Positions 46,084-57,136 of a DNA stretch of 64,000 nt are shown one piece after another. This DNA is from Stemphylium vesicarium (lineage: Eukaryota; Ascomycota; Dothideomycetes; Pleosporales; Pleosporaceae), in assembly GCA_004380135.1 (NCBI GenBank), contig QXCR01000089.1, forward strand, positions 1-64,000, written 5' to 3'. The notes beneath the pieces are model-generated. The model was given only the letters and a program-made list of their open reading frames with translations, did no database searches and was not told where the DNA came from. Every line of letters starts with the position of its first letter. The stretch's first letter is position 1. Position numbers and translations under genes: made by a program.

Positions 46084-47983
46084 ATGATACCAGGGCGATG
46101 TGGAAGCACAGCACGTCTGAAGCTGGGTTTACAAATCCAATCAGCTAGACGGCTGCGCCCGCTATCAGGCAGCAGCAGTGTCAGCAGCACATTCCGGCCA
46201 CAATGTAGCGAGCGGATAAAACGCGTTCACGCCAGTTCGACATCACGTGCCTTGTCGCAAACACCATCTGCACGGCATTCATTTCTCTTACAGACAAAAG
46301 CCCAGCAACAAAAGAAGAAGAGTTCCCAGCATGTCATTCCCCCGCCATCACCAGGACCAACAGCCCCCTCTATCCCACACCTCCAGTCCCGGTTCCCCAC
46401 CAAAACCGTCATCGTGCTTGCCCTCGTCGGCGGGCTGGCATACTACCTCGTCGACATTGTAGAGCCGTCATGGACCGACGACGTATACGCAGCCTTCGCA
46501 TCCACCGATACCGCAAGCAGCACAGCCACACCCTTGCACTTCTACCGCAACCGCGAGGAATTACAGCATACACTCGACTACCACATCCCAGACCCCAGCC
46601 TGCCCCTCAAAGACGCGTCCATCGCAAAGTTCTTCTCGGACCAATTCGACAAGCTATGTTTCGGGTGGAAGATGGAGGCCTCAGACGGCGAAAAAGGAGG
46701 AGGAGGGATAGAAGGCATGCCCTCCTCCGTCTCGATGCCGATAACACACGGGTGCCGCTTCCGCAGCAACGAGCCATGTGAAGATTTCTTCGCGCTGGGA
46801 ACGAGTCCCGGACCGGGTGACAAAAGCTGGAACTACTGGGCAGTCCTAGACGGTCACGCCGGCCAATACACCGCCGCATATCTCCAGTGGTGCCTCCTCC
46901 CCATGGTCTCGTCGGCGCTCGCCACACTCCCGCGCAACGCCTCCAGCGCCGCCGTGGAATCCGCGTTAAAAAACGCCTTCATAAACGTCGACCGTACAAT
47001 CATGGAGCGCGCAAAAACAGCCGCAAACTGGGCTCCCGCCGCAAACGCAGCCGCAGTCGCTTCCCTAACCCCCGCTTTTGCGGGCAGTTGTGCCTTACTC
47101 GCCGCCTTTGACCCAGACACGTCCACGCTCCGCGTAGCCTGCACAGGCGACTCGCGCGCAGTCCTAGGCCGCTGGGACAGCAGCACACAGTGCCACACGG
47201 CAATCCCCCTATCCGAAGACCAAACGGGCTTCAACGAAAAAGAAGTAGCGCGACTCCGCGCCCAACACCCGGATGAACCAGATATCCTGGACCCAAAAAC
47301 GGGCCGCTTGCTCGGCCTGGCGGTTACACGCGCCTTTGGCGATCACCGCTGGAAATGGGATAATTCGCTTGTGAAGGCATGTCAGCACAAGTTCTGGGGC
47401 ACCGCGCCGCGGCCCGCATCCAAAACACCACCGTATCTGACTGCAGAGCCTGAAGTCACGGAGACGAGCGTCGTGCGTGAGGACGTCGGGGGCAAAAGCG
47501 ATTTCTTGATCCTGGCGTCTGATGGCCTCTGGGATCGCATTTCTTCAGCTCACGCGGTGGAATGCGTGAGCCGCTACCTCGACGCCCGCGATAGGGGAAA
47601 CGGCGTCGTGGCAAACGACCCTGTTCTCCTGCGTAACCCCCCGGATTTTGCCGCCGCCGTATCATCTTCTCTATCGGGTCTCGAACCGGGTGTCACGTGC
47701 GACCCAGAGGCAAGTCATGATGTGGATTGGAAAGCGACGCCAGAGTACTTTGCTATTGAAGATGAGAACGCGGCGGTTTGTCTGGCGAGGAATGCGATGG
47801 GGGGCACGAGGAGGGCGCTTTTTCTCGGACTGTTGACGGCGCCCGAAGGACTGAGTCGGAATGCGGTTGATGATACGACGGTTTTGGTTGTGTTTTTTGA
47901 TAGGGTTGGGGAGGGGAAGGGGAAAGGTGGGGGAGAGGAGCCTGGGATGAAGGAGGGGAAGAAGAGGTGGTGGTGGCCTTTGT

Positions 47984-47985
<2 letters not shown>
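46084..47985 (+). CDS. Mitochondrial PP2C-type protein phosphatase (Ptc5/PDP-like)
   Basis: Mg/Mn-dependent Ser/Thr phosphatase of the PP2C family; the yeast homologue Ptc5 and animal PDP dephosphorylate pyruvate dehydrogenase. Single exon, 633 aa. Residues 1 to about 70 are rich in Arg and Ser with almost no acidic residues (RCGSTARLKLGLQIQSARR), a good mitochondrial presequence. A membrane helix (TVIVLALVGGLAYYLV, about residues 105-122) suggests inner-membrane anchoring. PP2C motifs in order: SNEPCEDFF, VLDGHAG (metal-binding Asp), a long helical insert, CTGDSRAVLG, LAVTRAFGDHRWKW, ILASDGLWD and DDTTVLVVFF. All metal-ligand aspartates are present. The tail is basic and Gly/Trp-rich. A second ATG in frame within the presequence is possible, but the first gives the better targeting signal. 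The symbol PTC5 would fit, but PTC6-type cannot be excluded. Confidence 0.88.

Positions 47986-47987
<2 letters not shown>

Positions 47988-48022
<35 letters not shown>
47988..48022. repeat. (GA)17 microsatellite
   Basis: Perfect GA tract directly after the PP2C stop codon (47983-47985); a GAA/AGA run (about 48058-48078) follows. Both lie in the probable 3' UTR. Confidence 0.9.
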
Positions 48023-48025
<3 letters not shown>

Positions 48026-48706
48026 GTAGACAGTGTAGATGGAGGGAGAGAGGAAGGAGAAGAAGAAGAAGAAGAAGTGAAGTTTCCTTGTATTAATATA
48101 CAGAAACGATATAATGTATGTATCATGACCGCGTGTCAAAAAGAAAAAGGGGCATCGTCTTCATACCCCCGCATGGTTTGGTTAAGAAAAAAACCAAATA
48201 ACCCCCTACCCTTTCACACAACTCGATCTCCCAGTTCGAAACAAACAAGAGAGAGTGTATAGACAGTCGCTCACCCTCTTTCGTCCTGTCCCGTGCCTTC
48301 GCACTCCCTAAAACGCCATGAGAACGAACCCCCCTATCAGCCCTCCATCCAACCTATGCAAATGCCCAGCAAAAAAGGATAAGAATCATCATCAACTCTC
48401 CGAAACACGTAACATCCTCGCCCTGCGTCTGAGTTTCCTCATCTTCTCACACTCCTCTTCGTCGTCATCACCCTCATAATCATGATCATAATGACGCCTC
48501 AACATCTCAGCCGCACGAACCCTTATCCCATGTTCAAACTGCAGCGCCAAGGCAAGCATACGCCGATCCTTGACGTACCTATCCAAGCACGCAGCCGCCT
48601 AGGCAGGCAGCGCGGGAAAAAGAAGAAGCGGAGGCACACGCCCGCCGTTACTTGCCGCCGAGATGTGCTTTTTGATGATATCAAGGGCGAGCATGTCATT
48701 GTAATA
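48023..48706. other. Convergent intergenic region with a post-stop open frame
   Basis: Between the PP2C and GID1-like genes. On the minus strand the frame of the GID1-like gene stays protein-like past its TAG, reading MLALDIIKKHISAASNGG, then a second TAG, then LDRYVKDRRMLALALQ and an acidic/basic end with a TGA at 48392. A 39-nt in-frame intron (GTGCCT...CCTAG) could remove the second stop. I do not call it a gene but record it. Confidence 0.35.
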
Positions 48707-50938
48707 CTATTGTAAAAAGTCTTTTCGGACATTGATGAAGGCGCCGTGGCCGCCGTCTTGGGCGAGTTCGGCGACGAGGGCTTCGGATTGTTGGACGAGG
48801 CGCTCGAGGGCGGCGGATGAGGATTTACCTAGAGAGACTAGAACATGTGTCAGTTGGCCGACTGTTTTATAGGGACAAGGTTTAAAAAAGAAGAAAAAGA
48901 AAAGAAAAGCTTATAACTTACCCAGTATCGCGCTGTTGAGCTCTTCGGCTACAGGCACGCGACCACCGACTTCCAGTAAAGGCGCAAGCATACTCTCTCG
49001 CGCATCGGGATAGGCAATGAGAGCAAATGTATCTTCGAGCGCCCGCTTGACTTCTCGCCTTGGATCATTGGCGAATTCAGCCTTGAGTTCCATGCCGTAG
49101 GCTATCGTTTCATCGGTTGCCCTCGCGCTTTTCGCTTCTCTGTCCTCCATGTCGTCATCGTCATCTTCCAGCTCGTCGTCCTGGTCTTTATTATCCCAGC
49201 TGGGCGGCGGGTTATGCACGCCTAATTGCTCGTCTAGCTCCATCTCAAAATCGTATTCCTCGGTAGCCGCTGAGTTGCGCTTATTCTGTGTTGAACCAGC
49301 TGGTCGTTTCGACGTCGCTGCGGGTGTGGGTTGGCATTGTGCGTTGAGCTCGCCGCATCGTCGGATCATTTCGATGAACTTTCGGCAGCGGAGTTTGAAG
49401 TAGATGTTTTCGTTGTCGCGGAGGACCGAGGGGTAGTATGCGGTGGTATGCTTGAGCGCTTTGTCAATGTCGCCCTCGAGGATGGCTGTGCGAATTTCTG
49501 AGCAATGTTAGCATGTCTTTGGTAGTTCATGGCCGTCTAATAGACTCACTTTGCCTATTCAGCGCATCCAGGTCTTCTACAGCGGTTCGATAGGGAATGT
49601 CTGCATCCTCGTCATTCGCAAGCGCTTTGGCTTCTTCCACAATCTCATCCGAGAAAGCTCGTGCCGTCTCAACGTAACCATCGTGTGCTAGGTATTGCCC
49701 CACTAGCTGGTGTATTAACGCATCTTCGCCCCCTACTGCGCCTGATTCCATCTTGGTCCGGGCAATGTCTGCTTGTATGGTGGCCTTTTCGTCTTCCACC
49801 ATCTTGTCAATATCGAAAGCGAATGGCTCCTGCCCAAAGTTGACGCGCACTGTCTCGCCCGGCTTCTTCATGCCTACAGTGGGGTAGTAAGGCATGTTGG
49901 GTTTCAGGTCTCGAAAAGCGGTGCCTGGACTCGTCAGTAATGTGCCTTGTCTCAAAGACTACCATACTCACCCAGCATGTGTCCGTTCTTGGTGAAAAAG
50001 GCAGTGTTTGTTCTGAAATTGATGCCACACCCGACAACGTCCAGGGTGCCAAACTTGGGACCGTACGACTTTCCAGAAGTGGTGTTACTAAAGACCTGTC
50101 CGTCGTCGCCATGGTACGCATACGAGTCCGGCTCCCAACCTGGTATTCGGCTCAGGGCGACCTTTGGTCCTGAGAAACCAATTCCAATCATCCTGCTGCA
50201 GGGTGAGTTAGTCGGCGTAACACCAAGCGTTGAATCTACATACCCGTCTTTGCCTTTAGAAATGACGGTGATTTCGTAGTAATAGATTCCGCACTGCCTC
50301 GGCATGGGGAAATCGGCGCGTACCGCTGCGGCCTCGTCGTGTGTCTTTTGCGTGCCAGAGAACTTGGCCATTCGTCCACCGTCCTCGAGTTCCAGCTGGT
50401 TGAAGCGGTCGCTGTCGTTCCATCTTGTCGGCCAGGGCGCTACCGGCTCGTCTACAAGCACGGGTGCGCGCTCGATGACCTCGTGGGCGAGACCCCGGTG
50501 TGAAGGCGCCATCTTGTGGAGATTGACGCTACTTGAACTCGTCGACAGCGATCCAGCATTGGACGAGTGTGCCGACTTGTGTTCCCGCTGCGCTGCCACC
50601 TTTGCTCCATGTGTGTCTTCCAGCTTCTCGGCGTGCTTCGATCCTCGCAGATAGGACGGTACAAAGAAGGGGGGTATGTCTTGGGCGGGCCCTCCCACGC
50701 CGTTCCAATAGCCGGACTGGCTGGAATAGGAGGGCAGCGGGCCGCCGCCTCTTCCGAAGCTTGTAGACATGTGGCCGTCGGCGTCGATGGAGCGAGAGAG
50801 GCGGTTCGGGTTGGTGGTCAGGGTGTTGTTGGCAAGGTGCGAAAAGGCAGAGGATCGAGAGGGTTGGTGGAATGAGCTGCCGCTGCCTGCTGAGCCAGCG
50901 GCGACCCGGGCCCAGCTTTCCCTACGAGCGTTCATCAT
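48707..50938 (-). CDS. RanBPM/Gid1-like SPRY-LisH-CTLH protein (GID/CTLH ubiquitin ligase)
   Basis: Scaffold subunit of the GID/CTLH E3 ubiquitin ligase, which in yeast (Vid30/Gid1) recognises gluconeogenic enzymes after glucose return; the animal homologue is RanBP9/10. The start is the first ATG of a tandem pair at 50938. The first 190 residues are disordered and Ser-rich. The SPRY domain follows (FPMPRQCGIYYYEITVISKGKDG, then after a GTATGT intron MIGIGFSGPKVAL, GWEPDSYAYHGDDG, GCGINFRTNTAFFTKNG). After the next intron come the end of SPRY and LisH (LIHQLVGQYLAHDGYVETARAF). CTLH/CRA spans the following exons (IRTAILEGDIDKAL, FKLRCRKFIEMI), interrupted by a very acidic insert (DDELEDDDDDMED). 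The last exon starts at 48828 and ends NVRKDFLQ. Four introns, all with good signals and matching phases. About 650 aa. Confidence 0.88.
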
Positions 50939-51895
50939 GGCGATGGTGGGTGGCGCCGGGTGCAACTATGAGCGTGTTCGCCGTGACGTATGGAAGCGAT
51001 CGCAAGGGCACAACACGCAGTAATCGCGACCAGAAATGGGCGGCCGGGCGGTAGAAGTCGCTGCAAAGCTCGGGAGCGATCAAAGACAATCAGGACGCGT
51101 AGGTAATGGCGCCGAGTGGGTGAGGAGGTAACTCTGTGCTGGCAGGTGCAATCGCCAAACGTCAAGGGCAAGAATCAACGACAGCCAGGTTCCTGTCCAA
51201 GTACCGTGACAAATACATTCATGGTTCCATGTGCGGTGCAATTTGCTACAGGCAGAAGCGCTGGCCCAGGGTGAGTTCAAGTCGTGGGTTAATCATGCTC
51301 CATGGCTGGCCGGAGGTTTAGATCCAGCCGAGCTATCGGTGACGATCCCCGCAGTCCACGGGTACGATAACGCCATCCACGCGGTCACGCTCGCGAATGT
51401 CCAGGGAATCATTCATGCATGTCGATATTTTCAGGCAATCCCCAGTGTCATTATTTGAAATTCGAGCAATATGATTCAATCATGGCCTCACTTCCGAGAT
51501 GTATAGAATACTAGGTACATGGTCACCAAGTCACCAAACTGCCGACAGGTCAAGACGATGAGCTAATGGACAATGGTATTCACTTCTCGACGCCTCATGA
51601 TGCTATGCAAAGCTACATGTCGTCTTCCCTACTCCGCCTCCATATCTATCCAGTACAAATATAGTCGCAAGTCGAATCCGTGCTTAAGCGCCATGGCCTA
51701 TCCTGCTTCAAACAACCCGGAAATGCCCTCAGATAACGCCTTTTGGCCAGGCAGTCAATGCCGTCCGTGAACGCCAAACGTGATCAGAAGATACAAAGTG
51801 AATACAAAAGACATACCGCAAAGAATGGACATGATGAACAGCTGCGATAGGGGCAAACAGTATTATGTGGCTGACAAAGGAAAGGCTAATGCTGC
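50939..51895. other. Intergenic region
   Basis: 957 nt, no supported gene. Contains the 5' flank of the GID1-like gene and the 3' flank of the next minus-strand gene. Confidence 0.5.
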
Positions 51896-52627
51896 TCAAG
51901 CAGGAATAGGAGCAGGCGAACTGGCCATGCCGTTCATAGGCGTTTGTACCGATGTGCTGTCGCCGTTGAGTCCGCTCTTGTCGCTGATGGCACTGCTCTC
52001 GTCCTTGAGCTTTGAGTCACTGGTGCCAGTGCTGTCGCTCTTAACGTCGTCGGCAAAGGCAGAACCTCGGCCTGGTTGGTATGTAGGCACTTGCCAGAGG
52101 ACGCCGGTAAAGCTGCGGACCTGGAAGCCCTTCTTCTCCCATCGACGGCACTTTGCGCCTGTCCTGTCGAGGGCGCGAAGACGCTCGTTGATGGCTCCAA
52201 GATTTGCCTTGGGCCCTGCCTTGTTGATGGCTGCCGGTGTGGTAAAAGGCCCCTTGGAGTTGGGGTCGTTGATGATGTCGCCCATCTTCTTCCTCTTTGG
52301 CCCTGGCTTGGCCTTGGGTTGCTTTGGCGTTGTAGCGCCATTCGAGCCAGCCTCCATCTGAGAAGCGCTTCGCTTGCTGCCAGGCTTTGGCCCCTTCTTC
52401 TTGGCTGATGGAGGCGCGAGCGACGATGGCGTGCTTCCGTTCATGTTGGGAGTCGACTCGGCAGGCGTGTCGGCGGGAGTGGGTTCGACGATTTGAGGCG
52501 TGGGTGTTGGTGGAGAGGGCTTTGCGTCTTCCTTGGGTGATGGCGCGGGCTGGTGTGGGAACTTGGTCAGGGAGTCTGCTGACAACTTGAGTGTGACGAC
52601 GAGGGTCTTTGGTGATTTCGTGGTCAT
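51896..52627 (-). CDS. Probable INO80 chromatin-remodelling complex subunit Ies4
   Basis: Single-exon 243-aa protein. The N-terminus (KTLVVTLKLSADSL, residues about 7-20) is the short beta-strand opening I associate with the fungal Ies4 family. A long disordered Pro/Thr/Ser/Lys-rich region follows, with two AT-hook/NLS-like basic clusters (KKKGPKPGSKR at about 75-85 and KPGPKRKKMGD at about 106-116). The second conserved block is LGAINERLRALDRTGAKCRRWEKKGFQ with FTGVLWQVPTY, around residues 142-185. The tail is acidic and Ser-rich. INO80 slides and edits nucleosomes containing H2A.Z. The family call rests on recalled motif similarity, not a search; a different nuclear DUF family is the alternative. 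Confidence 0.65.
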   Translation of the reverse strand: MTTKSPKTLVVTLKLSADSLTKFPHQPAPSPKEDAKPSPPTPTPQIVEPTPADTPAESTPNMNGSTPSSLAPPSAKKKGPKPGSKRSASQMEAGSNGATTPKQPKAKPGPKRKKMGDIINDPNSKGPFTTPAAINKAGPKANLGAINERLRALDRTGAKCRRWEKKGFQVRSFTGVLWQVPTYQPGRGSAFADDVKSDSTGTSDSKLKDESSAISDKSGLNGDSTSVQTPMNGMASSPAPIPA

Positions 52628-54131
52628 GTTCGCGTGCAGGCCGACGCGGTGGTGATGAGTCGAGATGGCTGCAGCGGTGAGGGCAAAAGACAGCGGCTCC
52701 GCGTGTCAGCGTGTTGGCTGTCGAGCGTCTTGTCGGCTAGGGTGGGCAAGTGCGTGCGGCCTCGTCAGGAAGTCTAGGTAGGTATCGTGGAGCAGACGAT
52801 GATGGCTGATGCAGAGAGAGAGTTTGACGAGAGAGATGGGGATGAGGATGGAAAGGGAGAGTGCGCGGTGAGGGTTGCCGCTCAGGCAAAGAAAGGGCTT
52901 CGGCCCAGCTGGGGTGGTCGGCTTGCCAGATCATATTGGGCGGAATCGCTAAAACGTTCTGTCTCTGTCGCGCGCTCTAGCAAGAGGTGAGGACCACACG
53001 GCCCCCTTCGCCCCGATGACAAGGGCGCTAACCCGATTGGACGACCTGATATATGCCGTCTTGCAGTAATATGTTTGGATATATCATTGACATGATTTGG
53101 GCATTCCAGTTTGCACGGCACCGTCCTGTTTGCTGTGCTGCCAGTAATGTTGGCGTTCTGCTGGGGGGGTCCGTGTGGCATTGCTTTGTAGCATGGCGAG
53201 CTAAATTGCGCGTTCCAGTTCCTGAACGGCGGTAGGGAGGCATCGCGCATCCTCGCATGCCGCACCAACACAGCCTTTCTTCCATCCCATGCAATCAGGG
53301 AAATGGTGCAGTCGGAAAGAGTCCGCTCGCAGCTAGACGTCAAGTGCATTCCATGCTTGTTTTTGTCTTGCTCTGCATGCTTCGTGGCCGCCCGCGCTCT
53401 GCCGCGCCTTGCATGCCTGCCGTCTTGATGTTCGTGCGATACCCGACCACTCCGCGACGCCTTTGGATGATTCTCGCGGACGAGCGTCAGCTCGCCCATC
53501 GCCGCTGGCTCCTCGGCATATCCACCTGGCCTAACCAGACGAATTTGCGACGAATTTGCACCGGGCCTGCTGCCAAGCAATGAACCTCGACTGGCCTGTA
53601 GATGCGCCTCGAAATTATCTTCCGCATCCCTCCCAGATGCCCGACCGCAGGTGAAGAGGGTGTTGGTGTAGCTCCCTGCCTAGGTGGTTTCCATGGAATC
53701 AGCGCGCAGTTTCCTCCGCACCACGGCTTGCGCTCTTGAGGCGACGCCCTTTTGCATCGCCCCCAGCCCCCACGATGACGTTGACTGGACCACGGGCGAA
53801 TACCAGGGAAAGTTCAGAATTGACGAACGCGATAGCACTCATTCGCGTGCTCCGCAAATTGGTCGCGATGCCGTCGTCACTCTCGACTAGCCGATCCGCG
53901 GAGTAGCTTCAGTCGGACAATGCTGCAGACGCGTTAGTGTCCCTTGCAGGATAGCCTATGATGAAGCAGGAATTTCATTTTTAGGTGTGAGTGAAGTAAC
54001 GCAAAGGTTGGTAGCGCCCCGGGGTATGGAAGGTGCTTCGACACCTGGACAGCCACGGAAGGCACGACATACACGAAAACTGCTTTCACGCGCGACACGT
54101 GAATCCTAACCAAATCACTTCTATTCACCAA
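52628..54131. other. Intergenic region
   Basis: 1.5 kb with no gene I can support. The part next to 52627 is the probable promoter of the Ies4-like gene; short frames on both strands (up to 232 codons at 52882-53580 minus) overlap each other and show no family pattern. Confidence 0.45.
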
Positions 54132-56762
54132 CTACAAGTCCTCGTAATCATCCAACTCGTCCGCCGCATTAACAACCACCGCACTTACATTACTCACTCT
54201 TCTCTTCTTCCTATACAGCTCATCCACAGGGAGGTCGTCGTCCCGAAACCTCACCCTTTGCCACTTATGCACCTTATCCTCTCCCGCCCACCGCATACCT
54301 CCGCTCGCATCCGCAGCACGCTTCCGGTACCTATGTATGTCATGCGTTTGGTCGCATTCCTCCAACCCCTGTGCGACCTCCTGCCTTAGCTCTTCAAACC
54401 CAATTCTTTCTCCCACATGGCTCTTCAAGCACCGCCGTATCAGCATCTCTAGTCGAATAGAGTAAAGCTAATCATAATCGTACTCTTCAATGACTGTGTC
54501 GAAGAACTCCTCAATGCTTTGCGGTTCTAACGGAATGCCGGTATTGCAGCGATACATCAGGCACCAAATCGTGATGCCAATGAGGAAGACGTCTGTTTTC
54601 ATCGGCGTGCGAGGGAACATCGGACCCACTTGTTCTGGGGCCTGGAAACCCGGAGTTCCAGACATTTCGGTATGGTAGTGGAAACCGAGAATCTTGGTGC
54701 AAGATAGGTCGCCGATGACTGCGTGTTTGTAAAAAGGACGGTCGTTCGGGTTACGGCATTCTGCTATGTGGACGTTGAAGGGTCTGAGATCTGTATGGCG
54801 GATTAGAATGGTAGGTGGCGGGATGGACAGTGATGTCTAGACTTACCAACGTGGATATATGGGTTCGCGTCATCTGCTGTGCGTCTGGTATGGCACGCAT
54901 CTACCAGCTTGTTGAAAAGATACCAAACAAAGGGCTCGGGAGCGTAAGCTGTTGGCGGCGAGTTGGCTCCGTCGCTGATCACTTTGCCTTTGTCTTCGTA
55001 AAGCCGGATCAGTTGGCTCAAGGTGCCATAAGGAGCATATTGCTTATCTAGATTTTCGTCAGTGATTAATCACTTGTCTCTTTTCACGCAACTTACACAA
55101 TTGATGGGGTGCTTGCCTCTCTGAATGATGGTATGAATATGCTCGCAGACCCGAAATCCCACTGTCGGGCTTATTGGCTTCGATCTTGCGATGGAGAAAT
55201 AATTCTCGCGGCTCGCTACTCAGCTCATCCGGATGACGGGCCGCAGCGTCTTCCTCATTGTCGACCGATGTTACTAGCACGCGCTATCTACGTCAGCTTT
55301 CGTCTGCATGTAAGATTTGGAGACCTGTTCTGGTTACAACTGGGGGGTTGTTGCAGTTTGCCTGGACTTACATCTTGCACAATGTTTCTTCGTCAACACA
55401 AACCATGACACTCTTGTCACCATGTTGACACGGGTCAGGGTCAGGCCCATCTAGGTCCCAAGTATGCTCGTCGGGCGTGTTCAGCAACTCTTTGAGATAC
55501 TCCGCTAGGTGCTGGTGCCTTGGGATAGGATTATCAATCGTATATCATTTTTCCTCGTCGACATCCTCCCACAATACCTGATAGGCAGCAGGCAGATTTT
55601 CAACAGCCCTCTGTCGCTTGAGGTGTAAGCGGACATACTTTTCTTCCCCTGGAAAAAGCGCACGAGGATAGCTGGCAAGCCTGGACTCCGTGTCGTCGTC
55701 TAGTAGAATCCATTGGAGACGGCCGTCATGGTAATCTTGCACAAGTGTGTCTTCGAAAGTGTTGTGCGTAGTGTCGGTCGCTACATTGCTCTTGTCCAAG
55801 GAATCTTCCACGTGAACCACCACAGCTTTCATGGGCTGCAGATTCGAATTCACGCAAGTCGAGTAGTAGTAGTAGTAGTGGAATGTGACCTCAGGCCATA
55901 ACCACACTTCTTCGTGTTTTCAATCGTACGCGTCTAAAACTTTGCTTCAAAACTCGTTGTTCCGTTGACCCTTGAGATTCCGTGCCATCAACTCGTTTTG
56001 CAATTCTTGCTTCTTTAATCTGCGTCTCTGGCGACCGACGCGGATGTCTTCTTTGGTTGTAAACACTGGGGCTTGACAGGGGCAGAGATCGTGCATGTTG
56101 CGTAGAAGAGCGAAAATAGTGTGGAAGGCATCTTTGCTCCTCAAGAGCTGTACTCTGGTCTTTCGTTCAGCATTGCGAGGCCCCCAGGCTGCATAGTATA
56201 TCCTCTTATCATGTGAATAACCGTCTCTGTAGAGGTCCTCCTTCTCTAATTCGTTGATGAAGAAATCGACTTCAAGTATATCAGCGCCTCAAACAGATTG
56301 CACTGCGTCCTGTCTCGACTCGTCCTCGTCTTCCATGACCCTCGTTGGCTCGTTCGCTCCCTCTTTTACTGAGGTTTCTTGTATACTCCCCGATTCAGGT
56401 GATAGAGGATAGTGCGTGACTGTTTTCGAGGCAAGAAAGTGTGGTGTCCCATTACGTATCCTGTTTCTTTTCCTGATTTCGACGAGCGCAATAAGCTGCA
56501 TTTGATCCTCATCAAAATTACAGTGTCGGAAGCGAGTGTAAAAAAAGGCTGAAATAAGATCATCGAGCACTGTCGGTTGGGTTGTGTCCCCATTGCTCCC
56601 TGGCAGTTCAGATACTGGCCGACGTGGAATAGCGGCCATGATTTTCCGTGCGTGTTCAACTGTGTATGGCACAAATGACTTTGGGTTGACCCATGGAGAG
56701 ATGATATAAGACGACGGATACAGGACCTCATCATAGCCATGTGCGAACCTTGTGACTAGGAT
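54132..56762 (-). pseudogene. Protein-kinase-like gene remnant with at least five in-frame stops
   Basis: The minus strand reads as one long protein in a constant frame from about 56762 to 55370, broken by TGA at 56289-56291, 55947-55949, 55920-55922 and 55545-55547. Two short introns (GTAAGT donors) lead to a kinase C-lobe-like part: YAPYGTLSQLIRLYEDKG (hinge and alpha-D region); HVDLRPFN across another intron, matching the HxDxxxxN catalytic loop with Lys replaced by Arg; VIGDLS in place of DFG; GTPGFQAPEQ (APE motif); FLIGITIWCLMY; then a TAG at 54468-54470 before LIRRCL and a basic nuclear-signal-like tail ending at 54132. A further in-frame TAG may follow the intron near 55290. The upstream 900 codons' worth is unknown sequence with a Tyr run from a TAC repeat. 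Kinase families of this type are expanded in Dothideomycetes. If stops were truly translated the protein would be a weak or pseudo-kinase; I think it is a dead gene. Confidence 0.65.
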
Positions 56763-57136
56763 GTTTCATGGAGCCAGATGGGAATCTTTCTGTTCTCTGT
56801 CGCATGTTGACAAAAGACGTAACAAAGGGGCAAATAGACAACAGAGGTTAGATGATGACTGCAAACCAGGTAGCAGCATGGAATAATGCAAACAAAAGAA
56901 ATGAGTGTGGAGTCTGGAGGTGACACAAGAGGACAGGGAGTTGCTTGGCGGCAACATATCCAAGGAAGGCGCGATAACGTGGGTATAGTGTTGTGTAATT
57001 TATTTTTGGGAGCCGTATGCACTAAAACCATCCATACGCTGATGATTCAGCTGACCAAGCAAGTGGTGTCGCCCTTGGGGTCTCTTTCCCTTTTGTCATT
57101 TCGCTCTGATTGTGTCAACATAGTTTAGTGCCTTGT
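56763..57136. other. Intergenic region
   Basis: 374 nt between the kinase-like pseudogene and the SWD1 stop. No protein-like frame apart from short Leu/Ser/Cys-rich ones. The true 5' end of the kinase-like gene could extend into this stretch. Confidence 0.4.

Noticed and set aside
45600..46190. 196-codon minus-strand frame upstream of the phosphatase gene
   Set aside because: Overlaps the start of a well-supported gene and has no recognisable motif.
48707..48830. Stop-codon readthrough to explain sequence after the GID1-like stop
   Set aside because: The stop is TAG followed by TAT, not a known leaky context, and a second stop follows; an alternative exon is more likely.
55545..56291. A reassigned TGA codon in the kinase-like gene
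   Set aside because: TGA is used as a normal stop by the lactonase, ArsB-like, PP2C and other genes in this window.
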